64,000 nt of DNA. Source: Candidatus Spongiihabitans thiooxidans. GTDB taxonomy: Bacteria > Pseudomonadota > Gammaproteobacteria > Arenicellales > Poriferihabitantaceae. Location: positions 1-64,000 of the forward strand of contig LFLB01000003.1 of NCBI GenBank assembly GCA_001543005.1, written 5' to 3'. The position numbers were made by a program, and so were the translations under genes. The notes beneath the pieces were generated by a model that saw nothing but the letters and a program-made list of their open reading frames with translations, was not told the origin of the DNA and searched no databases. Shown here piece by piece: positions 1 through 8,441 of the stretch; position 1 is the stretch's first letter, and each line of letters begins with the position of its first letter.

Positions 1-280
1 CCTTAGTCCCGCCATCCTGGCAATGGCTTGGCGAGGCTGAAGCCTCGCTTCCGGCAATCATGCCCATCCCGGAAGCGGGACCTTAGTCCCGCCATCCTGG
101 CAATGGCTTGGCGAGGCTGAAGCCTTGCTTCCGGCAATCAGGCCCATCCCGGCCCATCCCGGACGCGGGACTTTAGTCCCGCCATCCTGGCAATGGCTTG
201 GCCAGGCTGAAGCCTCGCTTCCGGCAATCATGCCCATCAAGGACTTCCTGGCCCATCCCGGAAGCGGGACCTTACCAGTG
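1..280. repeat. Tandem repeat, about 3 copies of 80-100 bp, two hairpins per unit
   Basis: Units begin at 1, 81 and 171 and share the core CCATCCTGGCAATGGCTTGG. Each junction holds GCGGGAC-CTTA-GTCCCGC (75-92), and each unit holds GCGAGGC-TGAA-GCCTCGC (for example 111-128). Variation keeps the stems: the first loop changes to TTTA in the next junction, and one stem base changes to a G-U pair at 122-128. Copy 3 is longer because of an extra GGCCCATCCCGG-like segment. This looks like a REP/BIME-type extragenic element. It may continue to the left of the window. Positions 281-520 between it and mod contain no gene I can support. Confidence 0.85.
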
Positions 281-520
281 CACCTATAATCATTACCGAG
301 CACACGATAGTTTGGATTGATGACGCCGATGGCGTATTATCAGCAACTCATGCAGGCTGCCTGATTTTGTCTCATAATGTGGTAAACTCGGACATGTGTT
401 TGCCATTGCCAACCACCAGGGGGTATGATTGCCCGCTGGTCGTGACGGTAAAACAATGCTCCCATAAAGCGAGTAACAGACCGCAGCGAGCACAAAACCA
501 ACCAAACCCCCGAGCAGACA

Positions 521-3130
521 TTGACCAAGAAACCGCCGAAAAAACCGCTGAAAAAGCCGATTGAGCAATACGATCATGCCGACAAGCAGCGGGCGAATAA
601 TCCGCCAGCCGGTCTGGTCACGCCGAAGACCGACCCGGACAAAGGCGAAAAGAAAACCTGGGAATACGACCCGCATTTAGACCCCGCGCTCCAATGGGCC
701 GGCAAAGCCGAACATACATCGTTTGAAGTGCCGACCGTGTCACTGCATGTCCACGAGCGCATCGATACCAAAACGATTATTAGCGCGGTAAGCAAAGAAC
801 ATGACGATGGCGGTCAGGCAAGTTTATTTGCCGGGCACCGGCCGTTACGCGAGGCGGTCGCGTTTTATCGGCATAAGGATAACTGGAGCAACCGCCTGAT
901 CGCCGGGGATTCGCTGCTGGTGATGAACTCGTTGCTGGAAAAGGAAGGTATGTCCGGCAAGGTGCAATGCGTGTATATGGACCCGCCCTACGGGATTAAA
1001 TACGGCAGTAATTTTCAGCCGTTTGTGAACCAGCGCGAAGTCAAGGACGGCAAGGACGAGGATTTGACCGCCGAACCGGAAATGATTAAAGCCTTCCGCG
1101 ACACTTGGGAGTTGGGCATCCACTCCTACTTGAGTTACCTGCGCGACCGGCTGTTGCTGGCGCACGAGTTGCTGACGACAAGCGGCAGCGTGTTTGTGCA
1201 GATTGGCGATGAAAATGTGCATCGGGTTGGTTTGTTGATGGACGATATTTTTGGCGCGCAAAATCGCGTGGCGACCATCTCTTTTGCCACCACCAGTGGA
1301 AGTTCCACATCAAACTTGCCGCAAGTGGCAGATTATTTGCTGTGGTATGCCAAAGATAAGGGCAAAATAAAATACCGGCAGTTATATGAATCGCTGAGTC
1401 GGGCAGGGATTGTTGATTATTTTAATTGGCATGTGATGGCGGAATTGGCTGACGGCACCTGCAGAAAACTCACGCACGAGGAGCGTTTTGACCCTGACAA
1501 GTTCCTGCCCCAAGGCGCGCGTATTTATCGGCGCACCGGTCTGGATTCGCAAGGCGTTTCCACCACCGGGCGTTCCGAACCCTATCAGTGGAACGGTAGA
1601 ACCTTTCATTGTTCCAAAAACCGGCAATGGTCTATTTCCAAAGAGGGTATGGATCGCCTGAGCGCAATAAGCCGGCTGGAAGCGTTGGAAGGGCAAGATT
1701 CGCTGATGTGGAAAAGGTATGAAAAGGAAGCGCCGGGGCGTCGCATCAACAACCTCTGGCCAGCACAAATGTATCCCGGCGAGAAAAGATATGTTGTAGA
1801 AACTTCCGTCAAAGCCATTCAACGTTGCATGTTAATGACCACCGACCCGGGCGACCTCGTCTTTGACCCCACCTGCGGCAGCGGCACCACCGCCTATGTC
1901 GCCGAGCACTGGGGCCGCCGCTGGATGACCTGCGACACCTCGCGCGTGGCCTTGACCCTGGCCAGACAACGTCTGATGACCGCCAATTTTGACTACTACC
2001 GACTGGCCTATCCCGACGAAGGCGTGGGCAGCGGTTTTCATTACAAATCCGTTCGCAAAGTGTCGCCGAGCATTTTGTGCGGCGATGCACCCGCTTCCGA
2101 AATCAATCTGTACGACCAACCGATCAAAGACACCCAACGGGCGCGCGTCACCGGGCCGTTCACCGTGGAAGCCGTGCCGTCGGCGACCGTGCAATCGCTA
2201 AACGATATCGCCGTCCCCGAGCCAACACCGGCGGACGCTTCCATCGCCCGTTCCGGCGAGACCATGCGGCAAAGCGAATGGCGCGATGAATTGTTGCGTT
2301 GCGGCGTGCGCGGCAAGAACAAACAAAAAATTCTGTTCAGCCGGATGGAGCCGCTATCCGGCACCCGCTATATCCAGGCCGAAGCGGAAACGACATGGAG
2401 CGATGCCGGCGCCGACAAGGTAGCCGACGAGCCAATCGACTGCCCACAAAAAGTACTGGCACAAAAAGTGTGGGTCGTGTTCGGTCCTGAACATGCGCCG
2501 TTGGAACAACGGCAAGTGGAGATGGCACTGCAAGAAGCGGATAACTTGCGCCCCAAAGCGCAAATGATCTTGTTCGTCGCTTTCCAATTCGACCCGGAAG
2601 CGGCAAAGGATATAGACGAAACCAACTGGCCGGGCATGGCCCTGCTGAAAGTGCAAATGAACGCCGACCTGCAAACCGATGACCTGAAAAAACAACGCGC
2701 CAGCAACGAAAGTTTTTGGCTGGTCGGTCAGCCGGATGTCAGCCTGCGGCAAATCCGCCGCGGCCCGCACACGGATAAATGGCAAGTGGAAGTGCACGGC
2801 TTCGACTACTTCAACACCAAGACCGGCGATGTGGAATCCGGCAACGCGGAAAAAATCGCAGTATGGATGCTGGACACCGACTACGACGGCCGGAGTTTAT
2901 ACCCAAGCCAGGTGTTCTTCCCCATGGCCGGCCGCAAAGACGGCTGGAGCAAACTAGCAAGAAACCTGAAAGCCGAGATAGATGAAGATTTAATCGAAGC
3001 CTACAAAGGCAGCCAGTCCCTGCCGTTTGAACTGGGCGAAAACGAACGCATCGCGGTTAAAATCGTGGATGACAGGGGGATTGAGAGTTTGAGAGTAGTT
3101 GAAATCGCATTACGGGAGGGTAAATCGTGA
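521..3130 (+). CDS. mod: Type III restriction-modification enzyme, Mod (DNA adenine methyltransferase) subunit
   Basis: This is the modification and target-recognition subunit of a type III restriction system; it should methylate adenine and form a complex with Res. The catalytic motif DPPY is at residues 154-157, followed by GIKYGSNF, and the AdoMet-binding motif DPTCGSGTT is near residue 449. Motif IV before motif I is the beta-class order typical of Mod proteins. The stretch between them probably contains the target-recognition domain. The 869 residues are full length or slightly long. The start is a TTG without a clear ribosome-binding site, and no better canonical start exists upstream before the in-frame stop at 449, so the first residues (lysine- and proline-rich) are uncertain. 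The stop overlaps the GTG of the next gene by 4 bases (GTGA), so translation is coupled. Confidence 0.93.
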   Translation: MTKKPPKKPLKKPIEQYDHADKQRANNPPAGLVTPKTDPDKGEKKTWEYDPHLDPALQWAGKAEHTSFEVPTVSLHVHERIDTKTIISAVSKEHDDGGQASLFAGHRPLREAVAFYRHKDNWSNRLIAGDSLLVMNSLLEKEGMSGKVQCVYMDPPYGIKYGSNFQPFVNQREVKDGKDEDLTAEPEMIKAFRDTWELGIHSYLSYLRDRLLLAHELLTTSGSVFVQIGDENVHRVGLLMDDIFGAQNRVATISFATTSGSSTSNLPQVADYLLWYAKDKGKIKYRQLYESLSRAGIVDYFNWHVMAELADGTCRKLTHEERFDPDKFLPQGARIYRRTGLDSQGVSTTGRSEPYQWNGRTFHCSKNRQWSISKEGMDRLSAISRLEALEGQDSLMWKRYEKEAPGRRINNLWPAQMYPGEKRYVVETSVKAIQRCMLMTTDPGDLVFDPTCGSGTTAYVAEHWGRRWMTCDTSRVALTLARQRLMTANFDYYRLAYPDEGVGSGFHYKSVRKVSPSILCGDAPASEINLYDQPIKDTQRARVTGPFTVEAVPSATVQSLNDIAVPEPTPADASIARSGETMRQSEWRDELLRCGVRGKNKQKILFSRMEPLSGTRYIQAEAETTWSDAGADKVADEPIDCPQKVLAQKVWVVFGPEHAPLEQRQVEMALQEADNLRPKAQMILFVAFQFDPEAAKDIDETNWPGMALLKVQMNADLQTDDLKKQRASNESFWLVGQPDVSLRQIRRGPHTDKWQVEVHGFDYFNTKTGDVESGNAEKIAVWMLDTDYDGRSLYPSQVFFPMAGRKDGWSKLARNLKAEIDEDLIEAYKGSQSLPFELGENERIAVKIVDDRGIESLRVVEIALREGKS

Positions 3131-4530
3131 AAGCAACATTCAAAAATATAGGTCCAATAAAGCAAGCCGAATTTGAGTTAGGCGATTTAACCATCATTGC
3201 CGGGCAGAATAACACTGGGAAAACGTATTTGGTTTATACGCTGTATGGTTTCTTGGCTATGCTTAAACAGCGAGAATACTACTTTTTGGAATTCATGGAT
3301 CATCAAAAGCCCTCAAAAGAAAAAAAGGAATTAATAAAAATAAATTTCAGTCAAATAAAAGAGAATGGAAATTCAAAGATAGATTTTAACGAATATAAGA
3401 CGATAAGGGATGAGGGCATGAAGGCAGTATCAAAGAACTTTTCTTCCGGATTACTTAATCAGGTTTTTAGCACCCCAAACGGTGAATTTGGAAAGGCTAG
3501 TTTCTCTCTAGATCTAAAATGCATAAATGAAAAAACAGAGAATCAGGTTTTGTTAGGTCCAAGGGGAAAAAAGGTTTCGATAAAAACTTTTTTTGAAGAC
3601 CACCACCTGATATTTGAACTCGACAATCCTGAAAACATTCAAGTTCCCGATGACATAATCATGCGAGGAATAAGTTTGTCGTATTGGGGCAGAATACAAA
3701 AAGATTGCCCTGAATCATTTATTCTGTCCGCAGAGAGGTTTGGTATTTCACTATTTTACAAGGAACTGGATTTCACCAAGAACCGACTGGTTGAAGAGTT
3801 GCAAAAATTATCAGATAAGAAACACTTTGATCCTTTCATATTTATTGAGAAAGAAAGCGCCCGTTATGCAAAACCGATAAAAGATAATATAGATTTCACT
3901 AGAGACTTAGCAGCAATCCAAAGAAAAAAAAGCGATCTGCCTTTAAACAAATCACGATCGGTCGAGCAAATAATGGATGGCTACTATAAAGCTAGCAACG
4001 AAGAGATCAGGTTCATTTCAAAGAGGCGAGGAGAAAAAAGATTTGATATACCTTTGTATTTGGCTTCTTCCTCGGCACGCGGTGTATCAGACTTGTATTT
4101 TTATCTTAAACATGTTGCCAAAAAAGGCCAGATTCTTATTATTGATGAACCTGAAAGTCATCTCAGCCCAACCAATCAGATACTGATGGCGAGGCTTCTG
4201 GCATTTTGTGTCAACTCCGGCTTAAAAGTTCTCATAACCACCCACAGCGATTATTTGATCAAGGAGATAAATAACCTAATCATGCTAAGTAGTGATTTTG
4301 AGGGGAAAAATAAGTTTTTGAATAAGCATAAAAAAGATTATTTAGAGAGCGATTATTTGAAACCAGATTCAGTCAAAGCCTATATTTGTGAAGACGGTGG
4401 ATTAGAGCAATGTAAGGTGAATGAAACAGGAATTGATATGCCTGTGTTTGATGATGCCATCGATAATATCAATAAAATATCCAATGAACTTGGTTGTCTA
4501 ATAACGCCTAGAGATCCACAAGATGATTGA
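3127..4530 (+). CDS. AAA family ATPase (OLD/AAA15-like), putative defence protein
   Basis: This is a predicted ATPase of the ABC/SMC-like AAA15 group. It has an N-terminal MKATFKNIGPIKQAEF strand, a Walker A motif GQNNTGKT at residues 26-33, and a late Walker B with signature-like segment LIIDEPESHLSP near residues 337-348, followed by a VLITTHSDYL switch segment. The middle third is lysine-rich and has no motif I recognise. It starts with GTG overlapping the mod stop and overlaps the next gene by 8 bases, so the three genes are probably translated together. The DNA is clearly more AT-rich than mod or res, which suggests separate acquisition. ATPases of this type with a small partner occur in anti-phage systems such as PARIS and AbiL, but the partner here is different. 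The exact function is unknown. Confidence 0.85.
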   Translation: MKATFKNIGPIKQAEFELGDLTIIAGQNNTGKTYLVYTLYGFLAMLKQREYYFLEFMDHQKPSKEKKELIKINFSQIKENGNSKIDFNEYKTIRDEGMKAVSKNFSSGLLNQVFSTPNGEFGKASFSLDLKCINEKTENQVLLGPRGKKVSIKTFFEDHHLIFELDNPENIQVPDDIIMRGISLSYWGRIQKDCPESFILSAERFGISLFYKELDFTKNRLVEELQKLSDKKHFDPFIFIEKESARYAKPIKDNIDFTRDLAAIQRKKSDLPLNKSRSVEQIMDGYYKASNEEIRFISKRRGEKRFDIPLYLASSSARGVSDLYFYLKHVAKKGQILIIDEPESHLSPTNQILMARLLAFCVNSGLKVLITTHSDYLIKEINNLIMLSSDFEGKNKFLNKHKKDYLESDYLKPDSVKAYICEDGGLEQCKVNETGIDMPVFDDAIDNINKISNELGCLITPRDPQDD

Positions 4531-5062
4531 TTCTATAAAATGTCTGTTAAGAAACAAATATTGGACAGAAACAAAAGTGCACGAAGTGTTAAAGGAATCA
4601 CAGGCCAATATGAAGGTTAGCATAACGAATCTTCCACAAGGTGGAATCATCATTAAAGTCCCGCAGAATGCAACCTCTTCAATTATGATAGATGCTGGCG
4701 AGGATTATAATAAATCTTGCGACTACTTAATCTTGCTTCCTGATAATAATCACATTCATGCCTATTTTATTGAGTTGAAGAAGAGCCTGCACCATGATAA
4801 AAACGGTGTACCTCGACAAGCGTGTCAACAAATTCTGAGTACTATTCCGATGTTGGATTATCTGTGCTCAATGATAAAAATCCATTTTGAGAAAACCAAA
4901 GATATTCAGATGCACTTCACTGTTATTGCCGAAAAATATTCTGAAAAGTTAGACAAGCAAGGAGTGAAACCCTCGAACCACCTAAAATCTGTTTCCTATC
5001 GAAATGAAAAATTTAAAATCATTTATTCTTCTCTAACAATTCCTCTCGCACACTTAAGGTGA
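4523..5062 (+). CDS. Small protein with PD-(D/E)xK-like signature, partner of the upstream ATPase
   Basis: I do not recognise this 179-residue protein as a named family. It contains a hydrophobic strand ending in CDYLILLP (Asp67), then, after a turn, a strand ending IELKKS with Glu84-Leu-Lys86. The D-x16-E-x-K spacing fits the core of a PD-(D/E)xK nuclease fold, followed by helices (ACQQILSTIPMLDYL). It overlaps the ATPase gene by 8 bases and its TGA overlaps a GTG that begins a res remnant. The base composition is AT-rich like the ATPase. The inference is a two-gene ATPase-nuclease effector module; a non-catalytic or sensor role is equally possible because only three residues support the nuclease reading. 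Confidence 0.6.
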   Translation: MIDSIKCLLRNKYWTETKVHEVLKESQANMKVSITNLPQGGIIIKVPQNATSSIMIDAGEDYNKSCDYLILLPDNNHIHAYFIELKKSLHHDKNGVPRQACQQILSTIPMLDYLCSMIKIHFEKTKDIQMHFTVIAEKYSEKLDKQGVKPSNHLKSVSYRNEKFKIIYSSLTIPLAHLR

Positions 5063-5267
5063 CTAATTTCCTCATCATTAATTCCCCCTACTCCGAACCT
5101 TCCCAGCATTGGAAATTTGTTGAAGTAGGACAATCGCTTGAACTTGTGGATGGATGTCGAAAAACCGGTTATGGGGAATTTTTGTTGAACTGCTGCTTGT
5201 GAATCAAATCTGCCCGTTCGGTACAGATCTTTACGATGTGATTAAACAATCGATACATATCTCAAGT
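5059..5267 (+). pseudogene. Decayed N-terminal remnant of a second type III res gene
   Basis: From the GTG at 5059 (overlapping the previous stop as GTGA) a 47-codon frame reads NFLIINSPYSEPSQHW, then a few residues later RKTGY, and stops at 5202. The intact res has IINNPYDEPQRHW and RRPAGY in the same order. From 5175, two bases out of register, the frame that runs into the intact gene reads GIFVELLLVNQICP, which matches GISIEIELVNKIRP of the intact protein. About 13 codons present in the intact gene between these blocks are missing. This is therefore a frameshifted, internally deleted relic of another res N-terminus, not a leader of the gene that follows. Confidence 0.8.
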
Positions 5268-8117
5268 ATGAGCGAAAAAATCACCAAACTAATTATCAAC
5301 AACCCGTATGATGAACCTCAGCGGCATTGGTTGTATAACCGGGAAGGCAGGGATTTCCACATCAAAGAAGGGCGACGGCCAGCGGGTTATGTCATGGCGA
5401 CGCCGAATTTCAAAGGCTTTGATGACCCGGGTATTTCTATCGAAATTGAACTGGTCAACAAAATCCGCCCACGGGTGAAAGCATGGCGGGAAGCGGGTTA
5501 TCCCGGTGTCACTGGCATCACAAAGCGATTGCTGGAGTACTGGCAAGATCCAGAACAACGCCAGGACAGCCGATTTTTCTTTTGCCAGTTAGAAGCGATT
5601 GAAACCCTGGTCTGGCTGACCGAAGCACCCGCCGTAGACAGAGTCGGCATTGACATTGAAGGAGACGGCGGTGGCTTTGAACGCTGGTGCAGCAAGATGG
5701 CCACTGGTTCGGGCAAGACCATTGTCATGGCGATGATTATTACCTGGAATTTTTTGAATAAAGTCACCCATCCAATGGATACGCGGTTCAGTAAATATGT
5801 CCTAGCGGTGGCGCCCGGACTCACCGTAAAAAACCGGTTGCAGGTATTGCAACCCGCTCATGAGGAGAACTATTACGAAGCGTTTAACATCGTCCCGCCC
5901 GCTTTGATGGACAAACTCAGGCAGGGCACGGTGTTGATCCAGAACTGGCATACACTGGCATGGGATACCCAGGAAAAGCTCGATAAGAAGATTGAAAAAG
6001 GGCAATTGCGCTCGGTGGACAAAAGGAAGCGCACTGAAATAAGCGGGGCCGCCTATGTGCGGCAGGTTTTGGGCGAGATGGCCAATGCGCGGAATATTCT
6101 GGTTATTAACGATGAAGCGCATCACGCCTGGCGAGTGAACCCGGAGGCAGTCGGCAAGTATCGGCGCATTGGCTCAGAGAAAGACAGCGCGGAAGAAGCC
6201 ACCATCTGGATCGGCGGTTTGGACCGGATACACGAGCAAAGAGGAATCCTGCGGTGTTTTGACCTTTCCGCCACGCCGTTTTCGCCTTCCGGTAAAAGAA
6301 CAGCTGAGGACGCATTGTTCACCTGGATTGTATCTGATTTTGGCTTGAATGACGCCATTGAATCGGGGTTGGTGAAAACGCCGCGAGTGGTGGTTCGCGA
6401 TGACAGCATCGCCACCAAAGAACTGAAATCACGGCTTTACCATATTTATGCCGATGATGAAGTGAAAGACGATATCAACCGTCCGGCGGCGGAAGCGGAG
6501 CCGTTGCCTGACTTGATCGCCAATGCTTATTATTTGCTCGGCATGGACTGGCAAATCGCCAAAGAAGCGTGGGAGAAAGCTAAGCATCCAGTGCCGCCAG
6601 TGATGATTACCGTTGCCAATAGAACGGAAACTTCGGCGCGGATAAAATACGCTTTTGAGCATAACAAAATTTTAATCCCGGAACTGTGTAACACAGATCA
6701 AATTTTGCAGATAGACAGCAAAGTGCTCAATGCCGCCGAAGCCGAAACGGAAGCGGTTGAAATCGAAGTGGCGGCTGGGGATGTAAACCAGGAAGCCGCG
6801 CCGAAATTGACGAAAAAACAGCAAGCGGAATGGTTACGGCAAACAGTCGACACGGTCGGCGAGGAGGGAAAGCCGGGCGAGCGGATTCAAAATGTAATTT
6901 CAGTAGGCATGTTGTCAGAGGGATGGGACACCAAAACAGTCACCCATATTATGGGTCTGCGCGCTTTTTCCAGCCAGTTATTATGCGAACAAGTTGTTGG
7001 CCGAGGGCTTCGACGAGTCAGTTATGATGTCGGCGAGGACGGTTTGTTTGAAGCGGAATATGTCAATATATTCGGCGTCCCTTTTACCTTTCTGCCGCAC
7101 GAGGAAGGCGAAAACGGCCCGCCACCGCCACCATTGCCGAAAACAAGAATTGAGCCGCTGAAGGAAAAATCAAAGCATGAAATTAGATGGCCGAATGTCA
7201 TTCGCATTGATCATGTCTATCGTCCTTTGCTTACATTGGATTGGCAGAAGGTTAAAACCCTGGAAATAGATCCTTACGAGACGATCACAAAGGCGGATTT
7301 GGCCGCTATTATTGCCGGGAAGGAAAATTCCGCTGTTACAGCGGCTATTGGCCTGAAGAAAATTGCAGCAGAGACAAGAGTGCAAACCATCGTTTTTAAG
7401 GTAGCCGCTTCGATTTACAACGCAGAGCAACAACCGGATTGGAAAGGTCCAAAAGAGATGTTTCTTGCACAAATCGTCAGGTTGGTTGAAGCGTTTATTC
7501 AATCGGGAAAAATTGTAATTAAAAACAATTTGTTTAATGAGGATGAGTCAAAAAATAAAATATTGATCATGCTCAACATGAATAAAATCATTCAACACAT
7601 TTGGTCGGAGATTCGAGCAGAGAACACTGAAAAATTAGCGCCGGTGTTCGACCGGGAAAATCCAATCAGGTCAACATCTGGCATGAGACCCTGGTTCACC
7701 AGCAAACCCTGCGAGCGGGTTGGAAAGTCACACATCAGCCATTGCGTGTATGACAGTGGGTGGGAAGCGACGGAAGCCTATTTTCTTGAACAATCCGATC
7801 CAGTGACATCCTTTGTCAAAAACGACCATTTAGGATTTTCCATTTTGTATAATCACCAAGGGATAATCAGAAAATACTATCCAGATTTTTTGATCAGACT
7901 GGCCAATGGCGAGCGCCTGATACTTGAAACCAAGGGCATGGATAGCCAGCAAGATAAGACCAAGCGGGACTACTTAAACGAGTGGGTAAAGGCGGTGAAT
8001 GAGCAAGGCGGCTTTGGTAAATGGCATTGGGATGTTTCTTTTCATCCCTCTGATATCGAAAGCAAAATCAGAAAATGTATGGAAAACTCGCCTTTACTGT
8101 CCGTGGTTGCGGCATAA
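5268..8117 (+). CDS. res: Type III restriction enzyme, Res (helicase/endonuclease) subunit
   Basis: This is the ATP-dependent translocase and nuclease subunit that acts with Mod. Counting from the ATG at 5268, the Walker A motif MATGSGKT is at residues 144-151, the DEAH box with the family extension DEAHHAW starts at residue 282, and the C-terminal nuclease has PD at 872-873 and ETK at 887-889 in the PD-(D/E)xK arrangement. The length is 949 residues, normal for Res. The frame stays open upstream to an ATG at 5154, but those 38 codons are the decayed remnant of another res, so MSEKITKLIINNPYDEPQ is the natural N-terminus. No strong ribosome-binding site precedes either start. The gene seems intact and would restore a working system with mod. 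Confidence 0.92.
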   Translation: MSEKITKLIINNPYDEPQRHWLYNREGRDFHIKEGRRPAGYVMATPNFKGFDDPGISIEIELVNKIRPRVKAWREAGYPGVTGITKRLLEYWQDPEQRQDSRFFFCQLEAIETLVWLTEAPAVDRVGIDIEGDGGGFERWCSKMATGSGKTIVMAMIITWNFLNKVTHPMDTRFSKYVLAVAPGLTVKNRLQVLQPAHEENYYEAFNIVPPALMDKLRQGTVLIQNWHTLAWDTQEKLDKKIEKGQLRSVDKRKRTEISGAAYVRQVLGEMANARNILVINDEAHHAWRVNPEAVGKYRRIGSEKDSAEEATIWIGGLDRIHEQRGILRCFDLSATPFSPSGKRTAEDALFTWIVSDFGLNDAIESGLVKTPRVVVRDDSIATKELKSRLYHIYADDEVKDDINRPAAEAEPLPDLIANAYYLLGMDWQIAKEAWEKAKHPVPPVMITVANRTETSARIKYAFEHNKILIPELCNTDQILQIDSKVLNAAEAETEAVEIEVAAGDVNQEAAPKLTKKQQAEWLRQTVDTVGEEGKPGERIQNVISVGMLSEGWDTKTVTHIMGLRAFSSQLLCEQVVGRGLRRVSYDVGEDGLFEAEYVNIFGVPFTFLPHEEGENGPPPPPLPKTRIEPLKEKSKHEIRWPNVIRIDHVYRPLLTLDWQKVKTLEIDPYETITKADLAAIIAGKENSAVTAAIGLKKIAAETRVQTIVFKVAASIYNAEQQPDWKGPKEMFLAQIVRLVEAFIQSGKIVIKNNLFNEDESKNKILIMLNMNKIIQHIWSEIRAENTEKLAPVFDRENPIRSTSGMRPWFTSKPCERVGKSHISHCVYDSGWEATEAYFLEQSDPVTSFVKNDHLGFSILYNHQGIIRKYYPDFLIRLANGERLILETKGMDSQQDKTKRDYLNEWVKAVNEQGGFGKWHWDVSFHPSDIESKIRKCMENSPLLSVVAA

Positions 8118-8441
8118 GTTTGGCAGATGAGGAATTCCTTAAAGCGTTTATCATTTTGAGGCTGGCCTGTTTCCGCGCATTCCGTCAATTAACCGCCTCG
8201 CTCTTTAGCCAATACGCACTATGATAGTAAATCAATCTGGTCACCATCCACCGACCTTGACGCAAATTGCGGCCAAAAGCGGTCGGGCTGGTTGTCTCCA
8301 ACCAGCCCATTTGCAGCGAATAATCATTGCCGAAAAGTTCCCCGCTTTAAGTTACAATAATGTAATGCTGGTTCATGTGATTATAAGGATTCGTTTGCTT
8401 ATAATTGCGCCAATCTACGCTTTTGAGGTAATATCAATATA
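8118..8441. other. Intergenic region between res and the DegQ-like protease
   Basis: No convincing gene is present; the one open frame on the plus strand (8221-8442) lacks a ribosome-binding site and recognisable features. The region holds a perfect hairpin at 8285-8308 and, further on, a TATAAT at 8400-8405 that could be the -10 element for the protease gene, without a good -35 partner. GAGG about 13 bases before the ATG at 8442 may be its ribosome-binding site. Confidence 0.5.
8285..8308 (+). terminator. Stem-loop downstream of res
   Basis: GGGCTGGTTG-TCTC-CAACCAGCCC is a perfect 10-bp stem with a 4-base loop. It lies about 170 bases after the res stop and has no T-run behind it, so it is either a factor-dependent stop or processing signal, or an unrelated hairpin. 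Confidence 0.4.

Noticed and set aside
845..2797. Several long minus-strand frames opposite mod
   Set aside because: They are shadows of a GC-richer coding region; mod on the plus strand has complete catalytic motifs.
5154..5267. N-terminal extension of Res from ATG 5154
   Set aside because: The extension is the frame-shifted continuation of a decayed second res N-terminus; the normal family start is at 5268.
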